Of a DNA stretch of 64,000 nucleotides, positions 35,401 through 46,500 are shown in pieces. The stretch covers positions 2,108,001 to 2,172,000 of the forward strand of contig JABBOT010000023.1 in assembly GCA_016165875.1 (NCBI GenBank), read 5' to 3'. Each line of letters opens with the position of its first letter. The stretch's first letter is position 1. The stretch comes from Acanthopleura granulata (lineage: Eukaryota > Mollusca > Polyplacophora > Chitonida > Chitonidae). Below the pieces are notes generated by a model. The model was not told the origin of the DNA. It saw nothing but the letters and a program-made list of their open reading frames with translations, and ran no database searches. The position numbers and the translations under genes were made by a program.

Positions 35401-36425
35401 GTTGGCAAGAGGGCTTCTCTGTATGAGATGTGTTGATCAAGTAGACACACGAGGGATCATCAGATATGTGGGCAACAGGACTTGTCTGTACGGGATGTGT
35501 TGATCGTGTAGACATGCGTGGGACCATCAGGTATATGGGGCACAGAACTGTCTGTACGAGATGTGTTGATCATGTGGACATACGTGGGACCATTAGAAAT
35601 GTGGGCAACAGGACTTGTCTGTGCGGAATGTGTTGATCATGTAGACTTACGTGGGACCATCAGGTATATGGGACACAGGGCTTGTCTCTACGAGATGTGT
35701 TGATCATGCAGACTTGGGACCATTAGTTAAGGGATCACACTGCATGTCTGTAAGGCAGTTGGTTAATTGTCGGCTTCATCTATGTTCGACAGGTACCGGT
35801 AATTCATATCACTGTATTACCATGCACTAAGCAGATGTTTAGTCGAGTCTGTATACGGGATTAGAGCATGATGGAGGTCTAAATGCATTAACTACCCGAA
35901 ACATATTTTCAGAGAAATCTGCTGAAAGCTTTAAAAAGACTTCCATTCACCAGCTCTCGTCAATTTCTTTTAAGTGCAGATTAGGTTTTGAATTGTTAAA
36001 AATCATGAAATGCAAGCAATAAAGAACTTACAACCAGTAACACCACCATAACAAATTCCAGTTATATTAACACACAGACAGGGGATTATTTTGTAATGCC
36101 GTTTTCCGTCCCAACGGGGCGATGCATGCTAGGACAGAGGGACAGACAGGCTAACTGGTAAATATATAGCCTATCCTCTACAGAGATGGGGTGGGGAACT
36201 GAGCCATCGCAGTTACAAACCTCGTGTTGACCTATTAATTAGCCGAGATATAAATGTGCCACAGTTTACTACAAGTGACGGGTTAGTCCATTGCTCGCTC
36301 TTCAGCTATAGACCCGGGAGTAACGTGCCCATGTGGGCGACGTCGCCGGAACACATTTACCTTCCAACAACGGACACTTTAGCATTTCGTCTTTCGGTTG
36401 CGGTCGATGAGCTTGTCTCCGCCAT
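29452..36425 (-). CDS. CRYL1: Lambda-crystallin homologue (L-gulonate 3-dehydrogenase), complete
   Basis: Six coding exons: 36425-36361, 35044-34810, 33690-33529, 32246-32052, 31549-31444 and 29678-29452. All are GT-AG and in phase, giving 990 nt and 329 residues (human about 319). CRYL1 oxidises L-gulonate with NAD in the cytosolic uronate pathway and belongs to the 3-hydroxyacyl-CoA dehydrogenase family. Exon 1 ends VSVVGS and exon 2 continues GLIGRSWAMLFASAGFEV, making the NAD-binding GSGLIG loop. Then come FDIEQSQLDNAR, VFAQLDSLADDRAILCSSSS, VAHP|INPPFYCRLVELVPAPW (with the family's catalytic-type His in HP.NPP), GFIQPRIQYAILAE, and APRYAFMGPFETCHLNANG. The last exon ends LRRLAALAKLKND-like with an acidic tail. 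Introns hold a minisatellite, two SINEs and a direct repeat. A TTTATT (AATAAA on minus) at about 29342 could end the mRNA. Confidence 0.95.
30770..30925 (+). repeat. SINE-type fragment with shared tail
   Basis: CATATCTGTGTGTCACGTGA and AGTAACTTGCCGAAGGTCGA resemble pieces near 34612 and 55768. The fragment ends GTATAAGTGAAAAATTCTCG, the SINE tail module, without the main SINE body. Confidence 0.4.
31080..31335 (+). mobile_element. SINE copy in the last CRYL1 intron
   Basis: Head GTGGCCTCCGTGGCAGATGG with B-box-like GTGAGTTCAAGCC, body GAAGGTCCGCCAGCTTGCGG and GGGTTTCCCCGGGCTCTGCC, tail GTGTGAAATATTTTTGAGTA and ATACATAAATAAAT. It is opposite in orientation to CRYL1, between exons at 29678 and 31444. 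Confidence 0.85.
32264..32325 (+). repeat. Direct repeat in CRYL1 introns, copy 1
   Basis: About 60 bp (TCTATCAGGAAAGTGGTACA ... GAATTGCTTTTAAGTTTTAC) recur almost unchanged at 33088-33147, 824 bp away. This copy touches the CRYL1 acceptor side of the exon 32246-32052. Confidence 0.85.
33088..33147 (+). repeat. Direct repeat in CRYL1 introns, copy 2
   Basis: Differs from 32264-32325 at about one base (CAGAGAGTG for CAGGGAGTG). It is followed directly by the SINE at 33150, which suggests the SINE insertion or its repair is tied to the duplication. Confidence 0.85.
33150..33400 (-). mobile_element. SINE copy in CRYL1 intron
   Basis: Reverse orientation, from TGGTGTTTTACGCCGTACTT and AAGAATATTTCACTTATGAG through GGGAGGAAATCGCACAGCGC to the head complement GAACTCACAGCGATCGCATT, CATTACGCTGCACTAGTCCG and CTCGGCCACAGAGCGCC. 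The tRNA-like head is complete. It sits just downstream (on the minus strand) of the exon 33690-33529. Confidence 0.85.
35172..35735. repeat. 67-bp minisatellite in CRYL1 intron 1
   Basis: About eight head-to-tail copies of a 67-bp unit containing GTGGGACCATCAGGTATATG, GGCTTGTCTGTACGAGATGT and GTTGATCGTGTAGACATAC. The spacing was checked with GATCGTGTAG at 35301 and 35368. Units differ by a few substitutions each. The period is not a multiple of three and the array is intronic, so the short open frame across it is not a gene. Confidence 0.9.
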
Positions 36426-36699
36426 AATACTGCTGTAGGCTTCGAGTGCTGTGCTTTACAATCAGTGGGAAAGCCGTTACAAGTGTGGGTGATAAAACAA
36501 GGTCTGCTACAGGCATGAATGCTGAACTTTAAACCTGAGCAAAATGTAGTCCTACGGCGAAGGTTTGCTTGACCTGTGTGGAGGAGGCCTCTTCACACCG
36601 ATCTCGCTCGGGCGTTCTACGCAAAGTAGAGGGAGATAACTTTCGTCGTGTAAGCAAATCTCGTTAATCTTTACGTTAATATCAGGTGTACCCGCCGCG

Positions 36700-36985
36700 T
36701 ACCTGTACGACAGCTTGAACTCTTCTCATACCACCTGTCAGTCTCCTGATACCTTGGCCTGCTATGAGCCCGATCTCAACCATCTGCAGCATGTCTGGGA
36801 CATGACTGGTCGTCGTGTGCAAGCAAAGCATCCACCTGTGCATGATCTCGTCTCACCTGGAAGCTCCAGGCACGAGGAGCGGCAGCGACTTCCCCTTCAG
36901 AGTATCAGAAGGCTGACAGGTGGTATGAGGAGAAGAGTTCAGGTTGTCATCCCTGCACACGGCGGATACACCCGATACTGACTTA
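36700..36985 (+). mobile_element. Tc1-like transposase C-terminal relic
   Basis: The frame has EPDLNHLQHVWDMTGRRVQA and later SIRRLTGGMRRRVQVVI, AHGGYTRY and a stop. These match the end of Tc1/mariner DD34E transposases (SPDLNPIEHxWDxLGRRV..., then MRRR..AxI.A.GGHTRY). The stretch between them is shortened, the helix-turn-helix and the first two catalytic acids are absent, and no terminal repeats were found. The start of the frame is an inverted copy of its own end (36717-36755 against 36898-36941), so the relic is rearranged. Confidence 0.8.
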
Positions 36986-38924
36986 AAACGCTTTAAGACG
37001 TAGTAAATGACATTTTCATTGAGTAATTTCAACCACTGCTTCAACACTGCTCATTCCAGACCCATATTTGTAAAGACATTGTTTCACATCAAAACAAGTG
37101 ATGAGAGAAATGCATATGTGTTATCATTAAAACACATGGATTCCAATCATTTTGGCGTGTCTCATTAGCCAAAGGGTCACACGGTTCCCAACCAATCACA
37201 TTTTACACTCTTTTTATACAGAAGAACATTAATCCATGTGTATAAGATCGCCACAGTGAAAACCAGGAGGGTGCTTAATTAATTAATTCTTTCTGTATAA
37301 GTCGAACCAACGTCCTAGGTTCAAGGTTATGAATTCGAACTTCTGTTCGTGCTGAGGGTTCGAAAATTTCTTCCCATGGCTTACCGAGGCAGGTTCTGAC
37401 ATGCCTGCACATCATGGTCCGGTTTCAAGAAACTTAGTGCCTAGCTACTTTGAATAGTAGTTCTGTGCCTGTAAATGCAACATGGAGTGTTTCTCGAAAG
37501 AAATGATGAATGCTTAGGTTTCTTGCATGTAGATAATTCCGTTGCCTGGTCTTTGTTTATGATCAAGACACTAAAGTAAATCTATCATAATTTCACACCT
37601 TTGTCCATCAACTGTTTGTTGTGTAAGCTAGGTTTGAGAATCGCTTTATGCGGAAAACAAATACTAATTAGTGATAAACATACGAATTGTTGCCCACAGG
37701 CTGGGGGTTTCAGCCGTACTGACCTAAGTGACAACAACTCTTCGGATCTGTGTTTCACTGTCATGGGAACCAAACAAACAAGAGACACAAAATCGGTTTC
37801 ATAAAGGAATGTCATGAAAAACATGTTTTCCAGTGAGATAAAGTCTGTGTATAATTGGGGATTGTGTACAACCTTTGTATTCGGTAGAATCGTGGCACGA
37901 TGACTATCAATACGCTAACACTCTACACCCGTCATGCCGACGATGGATAAGATAGATGCGCTAGCACACGACGAGCGGGTCATACTATGCGCGGCTTTCC
38001 TAGTTTTCCTCCATTGTCTTCCCGGCTGTTTAGCACGACTAATCGAGCACTACTTGCCCAGTAATATCCCATGTGCGCGGGTCGATGTTTTGGCGAGTCG
38101 GACAAATCATGCCTGGCGTATATCCGGTTGAAAAGCTTAATCCGCAGATACAGACCGTGAGTTCATTTTGGTGAAGTATTGTATCAATATTAAGTACTTG
38201 TATTGTTGTGAAGACACTGGACTGTCGTATTCTGCGATCGGCATGTTATTTAAACTTACATGCAACGCAGGTGCATGAAGTAATAAATATAGCAAACTGC
38301 AAAACTTGAGACTCATTACCGAACGACTGCCTTTTACGTTTGTGGCTGCAAGCGCTTTTTCTTACTGGCCAGTATTCCAGTATTATAATAATATGTCATT
38401 AAATAACTAAAGAATCCTTGCAAATAGTCTGCAGGGGCTTGGGCTGGTCGTAATCCCCGTCGGGCTTGACTGCAGACGTCAGCGGGAGACCATGAGAAGG
38501 ATGTTGGACATCATTGCAGGGATGAAGCCATTCTCTTTAATCCTTTGGTTTCTCCGCTACTGTCGAATTCTTTTCAGACAATTCAAAACTGACTTGGTTT
38601 TGATATGTTACACTCAACAGCTCAGAATTAAAATCTGTACATAACCAAATTAGTCTTGGGTATCAATGACTTTTTAACCACGAATAAAAACTGAGAGCAA
38701 TTACTAGGGGTTTGTATATGTTTGGGGGGTATTTTTGTTTTTGTTTTGTATCAGCGTTTTCCAAGCGCATCAACATTCATGTACAAAACCTGTTTATTGT
38801 GGAAATGTAGATCCAAGGAAATAGATACAGTATAATAAAAATGATTTGACAGATGTAATATGGTAAAAATCTTCGTGGGAAGGATGTAGACAGGAACAAA
38901 TGGATTTGAGAATCAAATATAAAT
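36986..38924. other. Intergenic, no gene recognised
   Basis: I see short frames only. A 65-residue plus frame at 37934-38131 has no known motif. A tRNA-like B-box (GGTTCAAGGTTATGAATTCG) occurs near 37320. CRYL1 lies to the left on the minus strand, with its start codon at 36425. Confidence 0.4.
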
Positions 38925-39075
38925 TTGTATTTATTTGACTGTGTTTCGCGCCACACTCAAGGATATTTCACTTATACGACAGCATGATGGTCGAAGGAAT
39001 GTACAGGCCGCCTTTATGGCGGGAAACCCACGGATATCTCGAGGTTGATGGCAGACATTCACAAGTAGGCCTACG
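38925..39075 (-). mobile_element. Truncated SINE copy
   Basis: Tail complement TTTGTATTTATTTGACTGTG, CTCAAGGATATTTCACTTAT, ACGACAGCATGATGG and a worn body with GGGAAACCCACGGATATCTC and GATGGCAGACATTCAC. The tRNA-like head is missing. Confidence 0.7.
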
Positions 39076-41244
39076 ACCTGTAAAACTGTATATTGGCGTG
39101 GTTTCAATGAACTGAAAGTGTATCTGTCTAATGATAATCATTGTCCGTCCCTTAGGAGATGTTAATCCTGAAAGCGTGGATGAAGCAGGTATCAACAGGA
39201 GACCTTTGGATATGAAAACTTTACTTTCAGACTGACGACACCCCATTGTTTCTAGGTGTACTGACAAACGGTAAACTGAATGACACGTCTCAGTAAAATT
39301 CCAATAACCAGGAGGGCATAAGATCAGTTATTTAGCACCCGTGAGCTAATGTCACTTTTGTATACCTTACGCCATTCTGTGTTACCTTTATGAATCATTC
39401 CCATATTGTTTGATAATCGGAGTCATTCAATTGATCTTGGGACGTGTGTAATCTCCTGTCTATAAAGTAACTCATTGGCGAGAAAACCAGCTAGAGGTGA
39501 ATACCCGGTGTGACATATAAGCCTTCAAAGCTGCAATACTTTGTTAATAACTGATATACCATAATTTACATAGTCTAACTCTTTAGCATTTTAAGCAGCA
39601 TACAGATATGAATGTTTACCCTAAGAAAGAGACCGGGGAGAATTTCACGGATATCCAGCAATATACAGTTCTCTACTTTTCGTACAAATAATATGTTTCA
39701 GATGTGGCATGGTATACACAGAGCAGATATAGAGGCCTGCTGCATGTGGTCGGACACTGACAGCCCCATCTGAATCGTTAAGAACACCCATTTCACCCCA
39801 GATGACCCAAATAAACTTCATGAAAATCATGTAATAAGATACGCTGAGTTTACAAATTTTCTCTTGGCATGCCGCACAAAATCTTGAAGCAATTTGATAC
39901 AATATAGTGTCCAATTTCCATTATTACCGACCCGTGACTTCTGACGCGTTTAAAACAAGCTAGAACGTAAACTTTACTTTTAGATCTGTATTGTCTATGG
40001 CAGGTACACATGGGTATGAATCTGTACCATTCTAGAATATGACATTCGTTCTCATTCCTTGAAAAATTATTCAAGTCGCCCGACACGACCACTGGCACTT
40101 AGTAAAAGCCAGTCTTAGCTCCTGTCTGTCGATCTGAGATCGGGTCTGGGTATTAGAAAAAACCGCAAAAGTATTGATCCAAATCCACTACTGTTGAACT
40201 GTTATTGATCTTCTATATTCAGCCAGTGAAGCAATACTTATTGAGTATGGCGCACAAACACACATTTCGATGGTGAATGATTTTACAAGATAGCGACCGA
40301 TTTACCAAGCAGGCGTGGGGCCCGAGAAGATTGAAAGAAGCACAAAAACAAACCAAAATGAGGCTAAGTCACTTAAAAATTATGTTTATATATATACACT
40401 GATAAAGATTTGCCCTCTGAATCATTTACCTCTCACAAACTGACAGGTCTGGCACTGTAACCCGAATGTCCCTCACAAAACCAAAAAAATATTCCTGCAC
40501 GCGGAGGAAAAATTACAATTTTAAATGTTAAATTCATTAAATTCATTACTGAATTGTTACTTCATTTCTCCTCACTGTAATACTTTCTAAAAAGAACATG
40601 TAGCCAAACTGGACACCAGAAAGGTTAAATCTGTGCATCATCTTTAGAACTATTTTATGTTGGTTGTACTTTGGTCAAAGACTTGAGAGTTGGAAAATTA
40701 TCAGGACTATGGAATGCATTGCTATGCGTTTGCATAGAATATATAAAAACACAAACACAAAACTGTAAAATTCCTGAAATCGAGCCCTGCAATGCATGTT
40801 TACCGAATATTACGAGTGTTTCGAAATGTACTACAGCAGCCAGTCTTATGAGTGAAGGAAACCGGAGTGTCTGGGGTTAACCAGTGAAAGGTGGAACATT
40901 GAAGATAATCTTCCTCACGTGAGAAATACATGTATACACACTATATTGGTGAAGACAACTGGCTTTCAATCGTTATTCAACGTAAGCTGCCTCAGCAGCA
41001 CTGGCATGCATTCACGTATTGTCACCAAGGCCCCACAGTGAGAGCAGGAAAAACTACAATTCCCGGTCTTAGGGGCGATTTGAACCCACATCTCGTTGTG
41101 TCCTAGCGTTTGTAAGGCGAGGACATTCGTATCACCGCAGTTCGCTTCCCGTTGTGCCCATAGCCATAAGCCAATGGCTATATTACGCGACAAGTTTGTG
41201 CTATCACGAAAATTCCTTTGTAAGATAGAAGCAGTGAGGTTCTA
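39076..41244. other. Intergenic, mostly unassigned
   Basis: A minus-strand frame at 40098-39850 begins PVVVSGDLNNFSRNE, loosely like the GDFN motif of LINE endonucleases, but the rest does not hold up. At about 41060-41165 a minus-strand tRNA-like piece (GTGGGTTCAAATCGCCCC) may be the head of another SINE. Nothing else is supported. Confidence 0.35.
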
Positions 41245-41485
41245 TGATTTTTATTTGATTGGTGCTTTACGCCTTACTCCAAGAATATTTCCCTTATACG
41301 ACACAAGCCAGCAAATATGACGGGAGGAAACGGGACAGAGCCATCGGGAAACCCACAACCATCAGCAGCTTTCTGGCAGACATAGGGCCGAAGAGGAACC
41401 CAGTCTGACCTCAGTGATCACATTCATGATAGACATCTGGGTCAATACGATGCGCTAGAGCACCATCTCCTTTGGCCTAAGAGGC
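41245..41485 (-). mobile_element. SINE copy
   Basis: TTTTTATTTGATTGGTGCTT, CCAAGAATATTTCCCTTATA, GACGGGAGGAAACGGGACAG and GGGAAACCCACAACCATCAG mark tail and body in reverse orientation. The head complement is diverged (GGGTCAATACGATGCGCTAG). Confidence 0.75.
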
Positions 41486-41599
41486 CTCAAGGTTTTAGGA
41501 GACAAAACTGGTGATATCCCACACTCTCCCAGGACGCCAGTACTCACAAGGAGGCGAAGTGCCAGAAACTGAAGGACAGACAAGGCCTATATACATCCA

Positions 41600-43557
41600 A
41601 TAATCATTTATTGAACAAGTGCATGTTTCAACGTTTCTTCAAGGATCGCTGTATCATAAAATTACTCTGAAAGGCAAGAAAACAGGGAATGTTAAGATCA
41701 TCAATATGCACAGTAGCACTCACATGGAACACAGAAACCTAAGAAAATACATGTAATAATACAAATATGGGCACAAATGTTCTCGATGCTTGCTCATATC
41801 GGAACCTACACAACGTAAAGAAAGAAAAAGAATACAAAAACGTGACAAGTACAAGGTATCTACCACACATCCTTTTTGAAATCCTTTTCAAATTCAGTCC
41901 ACATTCTTGGTGTTCTTACAGCTTCTTCGAAAACCTGTTTGGAAGGCGAAGATTCGCTACATGCACATGACTACTTGAATACAGCACTAAATTTTGGGTT
42001 TATCTCTTCGTGAAACTATGCCCATGTTTAGAAATGGGGTGAATTCTTTCAGTACCAGGTGATCTTGTAAAAGAGCATCCTCTGGTGGCTGATTTTAGCT
42101 GAGGATACACCAGAGCATCACAAATTTCCTTACCTGGGCTATTTGCCCCTTTAACTACACGTACCAAGATGCCCTAGGGAAAATGTCATTAGCACCGCCT
42201 AATAGTTTGAAGAGGGAAAAAAGCCAACTGATTTAATTATCATCGGCAATTAATAAGCTCTGGCTACACACTATATAAAAACTTCTAAAGAGGGTCACCA
42301 TGAGCATCAGCACTAGTTCCATCAATCAAGCACAATCAAGTTAAATATTACAAGCTAACCATTTCATAGCACTACACTGGAATCTTCTAGGCAACTAATA
42401 ACACGGCAAAACCAAAAAGCCAGGTATTAACTACGGCAAACCAGAAAGTCACACCGTAGGCAAAAAATCTGCCAATGAGAACAAAGTTTCTCGGTTATAG
42501 CGATGCCATCCACAAACTCAATTCAACATTCGCGTGCAAGATACTACTGATAATTTCTTCTGATACGGTAAAAATTGGTCTTCAAAAGGCCCTTTTTCAC
42601 AGTGATTTCAGAAGGTGTCCAATTGATCTAGTATGGCCTCTGTGAGAATGAATCCAGAGCGAGTATAAAAAGGCTGTTCACAAAATCTTTTACAATACTA
42701 TGCAGGTATGGCATACCCATGTCACTAATCAAAACAGGCATATTAATTGCAAAGACCTCAAATGTTGAGTACAGATCAGAAATACTACAGAAAAAATATT
42801 CAAGTTGAAAAACTGTAACACTGATCTAAATACTAGTGAGACGTAGAATAGTAAAGTTACTTGCAGGTGATGAATTGCAGATGACACTGCCTAGAAATTA
42901 ATCATTTCAATACTGATAAGTTCAAACAATCGCATTCTGAGAAGACTTGAAACAAAGTGAAAGGAACAAATTTAATTAACTTTGTCAGTTAAAGATCCCC
43001 CCTCCTCTCCCCAATCCAAAAGCTTTTGAATATATGGTCTGTTTGCGATTACACATAAAGTTTACGTACTGATAACATTACAGAAGTATTATTCAGAATT
43101 GCCGCATACAAATCATTTAGACCGAGGAATAAAAACCTGTACTTTCTCCTTTCAAGACATTTAAAGATGTGTAAATTCATCCTGTTACTTGTTAGAGCAA
43201 ACACATTTGGTGGTGAGCTTTGTGCCAGGGCATTTTCAGCACAGTGCAAACTGAAAAACAGCACTATCTTCCTTTTCACGTCGCACATATCAAGATTATC
43301 GAGAAAACATTTTCTTGCCAAGGTTAATATGGAAAACGCACATGTGTCTCTCATGGGTATATAAAAGCTCAGCGTACACAGTTACGAAACACATGGCCAG
43401 ACATTTAGACCTGAAAGTACTTTAGCAACACTGACACGGTGACCTAAGAAATCAGTGCCAGTATAACTTTTCTAAGTTTTTAGTTCCTAGCCTTGGCTGG
43501 CTTATACATAAAGAGTTCAGTCTTAGTTTGAGGAAACAAAAAAAACCCCCAAAAACC
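41600..43557 (-). other. Probable 3'UTR and flank of the 1446-residue gene
   Basis: AT-rich DNA with no convincing ORF follows the stop at 43558 on the minus strand. A TTTATT (AATAAA on the minus strand) at about 41609 is one candidate poly(A) signal. How much of this is transcribed cannot be told from sequence. Confidence 0.35.
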
Positions 43558-46500
43558 CTAGTACACATAAAATGCGTCGTAGATAAGATCCTCCCGAATA
43601 ATAGACGACCCAACGTCCGCTGGTAGATAAACCTTGACCCAACTCTTTTTCTGGTTGTTTGAGCGACAAGGGGCTTTGACCAAATTGACCATTTTGTAGG
43701 TAACATTTTGGCATTTGTGTTGATAGGACTTCGCCTTTTCTTTGTTCATCAGTTGTTCCAGTTGCTCTGCTATGTCGAAGTAGTTTTTCCTTTCCTGCGT
43801 AATCTGCTGTTTGGTTTCTTCCGATAATCTCTGCAGATTATGGTAGTGTGTATCCTGCAAATCGTCCTTACAGAGCTGATGTTGTTGGTGTAGCCACATA
43901 AAGGACCTGCGGAGATTCAAGTGGTCATGGCAGCGAACGTAGTGCTCTTGCATCTCTGCCCTCTGCTGAGCGACCATCTTCTCCATTTGTAGTTCATGCT
44001 GCAGGTTCAATTCTGTCCTTTTCCTGTCCTCCAGCAAGAAGATCTGCCTCGATCGCTCCCGAAAGTCTTGCTCCAGCTTCTCCATTTGAAACTTGATGCT
44101 GGCCGATACCTCCCCGGTGGATTGCACATACCGATCATACCTGGCCCGCTTTCCGTCCCACCTGTAGCCGTCTGATGGATTCAGGTACACGTTACTGTCC
44201 GGGCGCTTTCGCTTGTTGCTCTGCGTGACAGTCGAAGGAACAGGTTCCTTTGACTTCATCCTCTCGATTAATGGTGAAAATTGGAAGTCTCCCTCAAGCA
44301 TTGCGCTTCTTGTCCGCAGGCCCTTGGCTTGTTTTCTTCTCCAGTAGTTTGCACATGTTAGATTGGTTTCCGGAGACGGTATTGCTTTGCAATCCCAACG
44401 CTTTTTAACCTGCTGAATAAGTTCGTTATCCTCAGATATATACAGAGTTGCACTCCTTGACTTAGGTGCGATATCAGCAACTTTGGACACATCAGTCACA
44501 GATATTAGTTGCTGAGCAGCAGCGAGTCTGTCTACATTCGGCTTCTCAACTTTTGTCACTACGACATTGTCTAAGCGTACCTGGCGTTGGATTGTCGACT
44601 TTGAAACTTTTCTCGGAATAGAACTATCCAAACTAGCCTGTCGCTTAATATTAATCTTATCTGTAGTTTTGCTAACAACTTTCGCTGTGGAAGCTACTGG
44701 AGCAAGTTTGTCAGCTTTGGTGGTGCCCCAGTAGATAACAGCCGGATTAGTGCTTGCGGATTGCCCCGAAAGTTTACTATTACATGTTCCATCAGATGCT
44801 AAAGATAACTCGTCTTTCTTTGAATCACCCTTCTTTACCTCTAAATTCTTCTGATTATCAGAACAATTTTTAGGCACATCTATGTTAGGGCCCACATGTG
44901 CCAATTTTGCTGCATCAGCAACCTTTTCTACTTGCTTGAAACTATTTGTTAAGGTTACAGAGGTCTTGTTAACGGCCGGCACGAGCGCCTTCCTCCATGC
45001 GACAACAGGCACAGTAGCCTTTCGTAAAGCAGATGTTACTGGAATTGTGGACTTTTTGGCAGCAAGATAACTATTCACCGAACTCGCTGACCGGGCAGTT
45101 GACGAAACGGTCTTCCCCAGAGGAGTTTTAGGCTCCCCATCGTTTTCCCCTGAAGATGGAGTTATGGCAACAGTTGAGTTGCTGGCAGAAAGACCATTGT
45201 CTTTTATGGGAATAGCAGATGGGGTCCTAGAATTAACTTCTGACAATAAAGATTTACTCGTAAAGGTTTCAACCTCAGTCATAGATTTGGATTTCGGAAA
45301 AAGGCTAGCTTTGCTAAGTGTTGTACCTGAGGTTGCTAGTTTACCTTTTGGGAAAACAGGATGGCTTTGCTTTTTAAAGGCTGTTGAATTCTGGTTTGCA
45401 ATCGCACTGGTTAGTACTAAGGTACTCAGTGAGACAAGGGAGGTAACTTTAGAAGATGCGTCTTTCTTAGCACACACGCCTTGTGGGCCAGTATCATCAC
45501 ATTTTAGGCTAAGGTCAGATGGAACAGGGACCTTAACCTTATCTGAATTGATGAACTGTTTTTGATTAAAGGTATGATGTTTGTTATTATTTGATTTTAC
45601 AGCTTTAGCTCTATAAACATTCAGATTTGATCTTGAAGCCTTAACTGGACTGTCTTTTCTTTTTAGGGGAGAGGGCTTAGCTGGGACGGCTTTTCTTTTC
45701 AGGGGAGAAGACTTTTCAACTACATTTTCATTGTAAAGATTTGCTATCTGTTTAACGGGCGACTTTTGAACCTTGACTAGAAGATGGGTTGTCTTATTTT
45801 CTGCTAAGCAGCCTGAATTTTCCTCTGTCTTGCTTGGTAAGTTGGAAAGCTCAGACAAAGGTTTGGTAGCTACACCCAGAACCTTCCCACACTTTTCATG
45901 TGAAAGTTTTATTTTGCCTTCAGCACTGCTTGACTGTTTTGTTGGTCTCGCCTCAACTGGCAAATTACTCTTTCGCTCACATTTATAATCCTGTTCAGCC
46001 ACCACAGACAATTCTACAGTCTTTGCTAAAGCCTGGGGAGATGGTGTTTTGTTAGCTGGTGTAAGAGGGGTGTTAGTTTGGATAGATTCAGGGAGAGAAG
46101 GATGCTCTTCATTCAGTCTGGGTTTTGGGGTAGATGAGACAATAACTGGAATCGGTGGAAAGTCTGAATTGCTGTCAGTTTGCAAAGCAGATAACACAGC
46201 ACCATTGGTACTTTCTAAGGAATTCACTTCATCCATTTGATGGGAACATACTGCCTGAACATCCACCTTAGGTGAAAGTGGTAGTGGGATTGAATGCAGG
46301 GAGACATCCAAAGAAGGCAGTGCTCTCCCAGGCGACACAACTACAGGACAGACAGAAAGTTCAGAGGTAGGCCCAGTGGTTGGGAGCACAGGTTGGGACA
46401 AGGATGGTGTTTGTTCAACTGAAGGAAAGGATTGATTTGACTGATCTGTTTGTTGTCTTTCTAAACTGATGGATTCTGACTGCTCAGTTTGCAGTGAATC

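Noticed and set aside
35518..35703. 61-residue ORF
   Set aside because: Lies wholly inside the 67-bp minisatellite; the period is not a multiple of three.
35172..35735. CRISPR-like array
   Set aside because: Whole units repeat without unique spacers; the genome is eukaryotic.
36015..36050. Minus-strand ATG with GTGGTGTTACTGGTT and a gtaagt donor as CRYL1 exon 1
   Set aside because: Wrong phase for the exon at 35044; 36425-36361 ends VSVVGS in the right phase and completes the NAD-binding loop.
37934..38131. 65-residue plus ORF
   Set aside because: No splice context, motif or neighbour supports it; length is expected by chance.
39850..40098. Frame starting PVVVSGDLNNFSRNE as a LINE endonuclease
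   Set aside because: Only the GD.N-like start is suggestive; following catalytic motifs could not be found in any frame.
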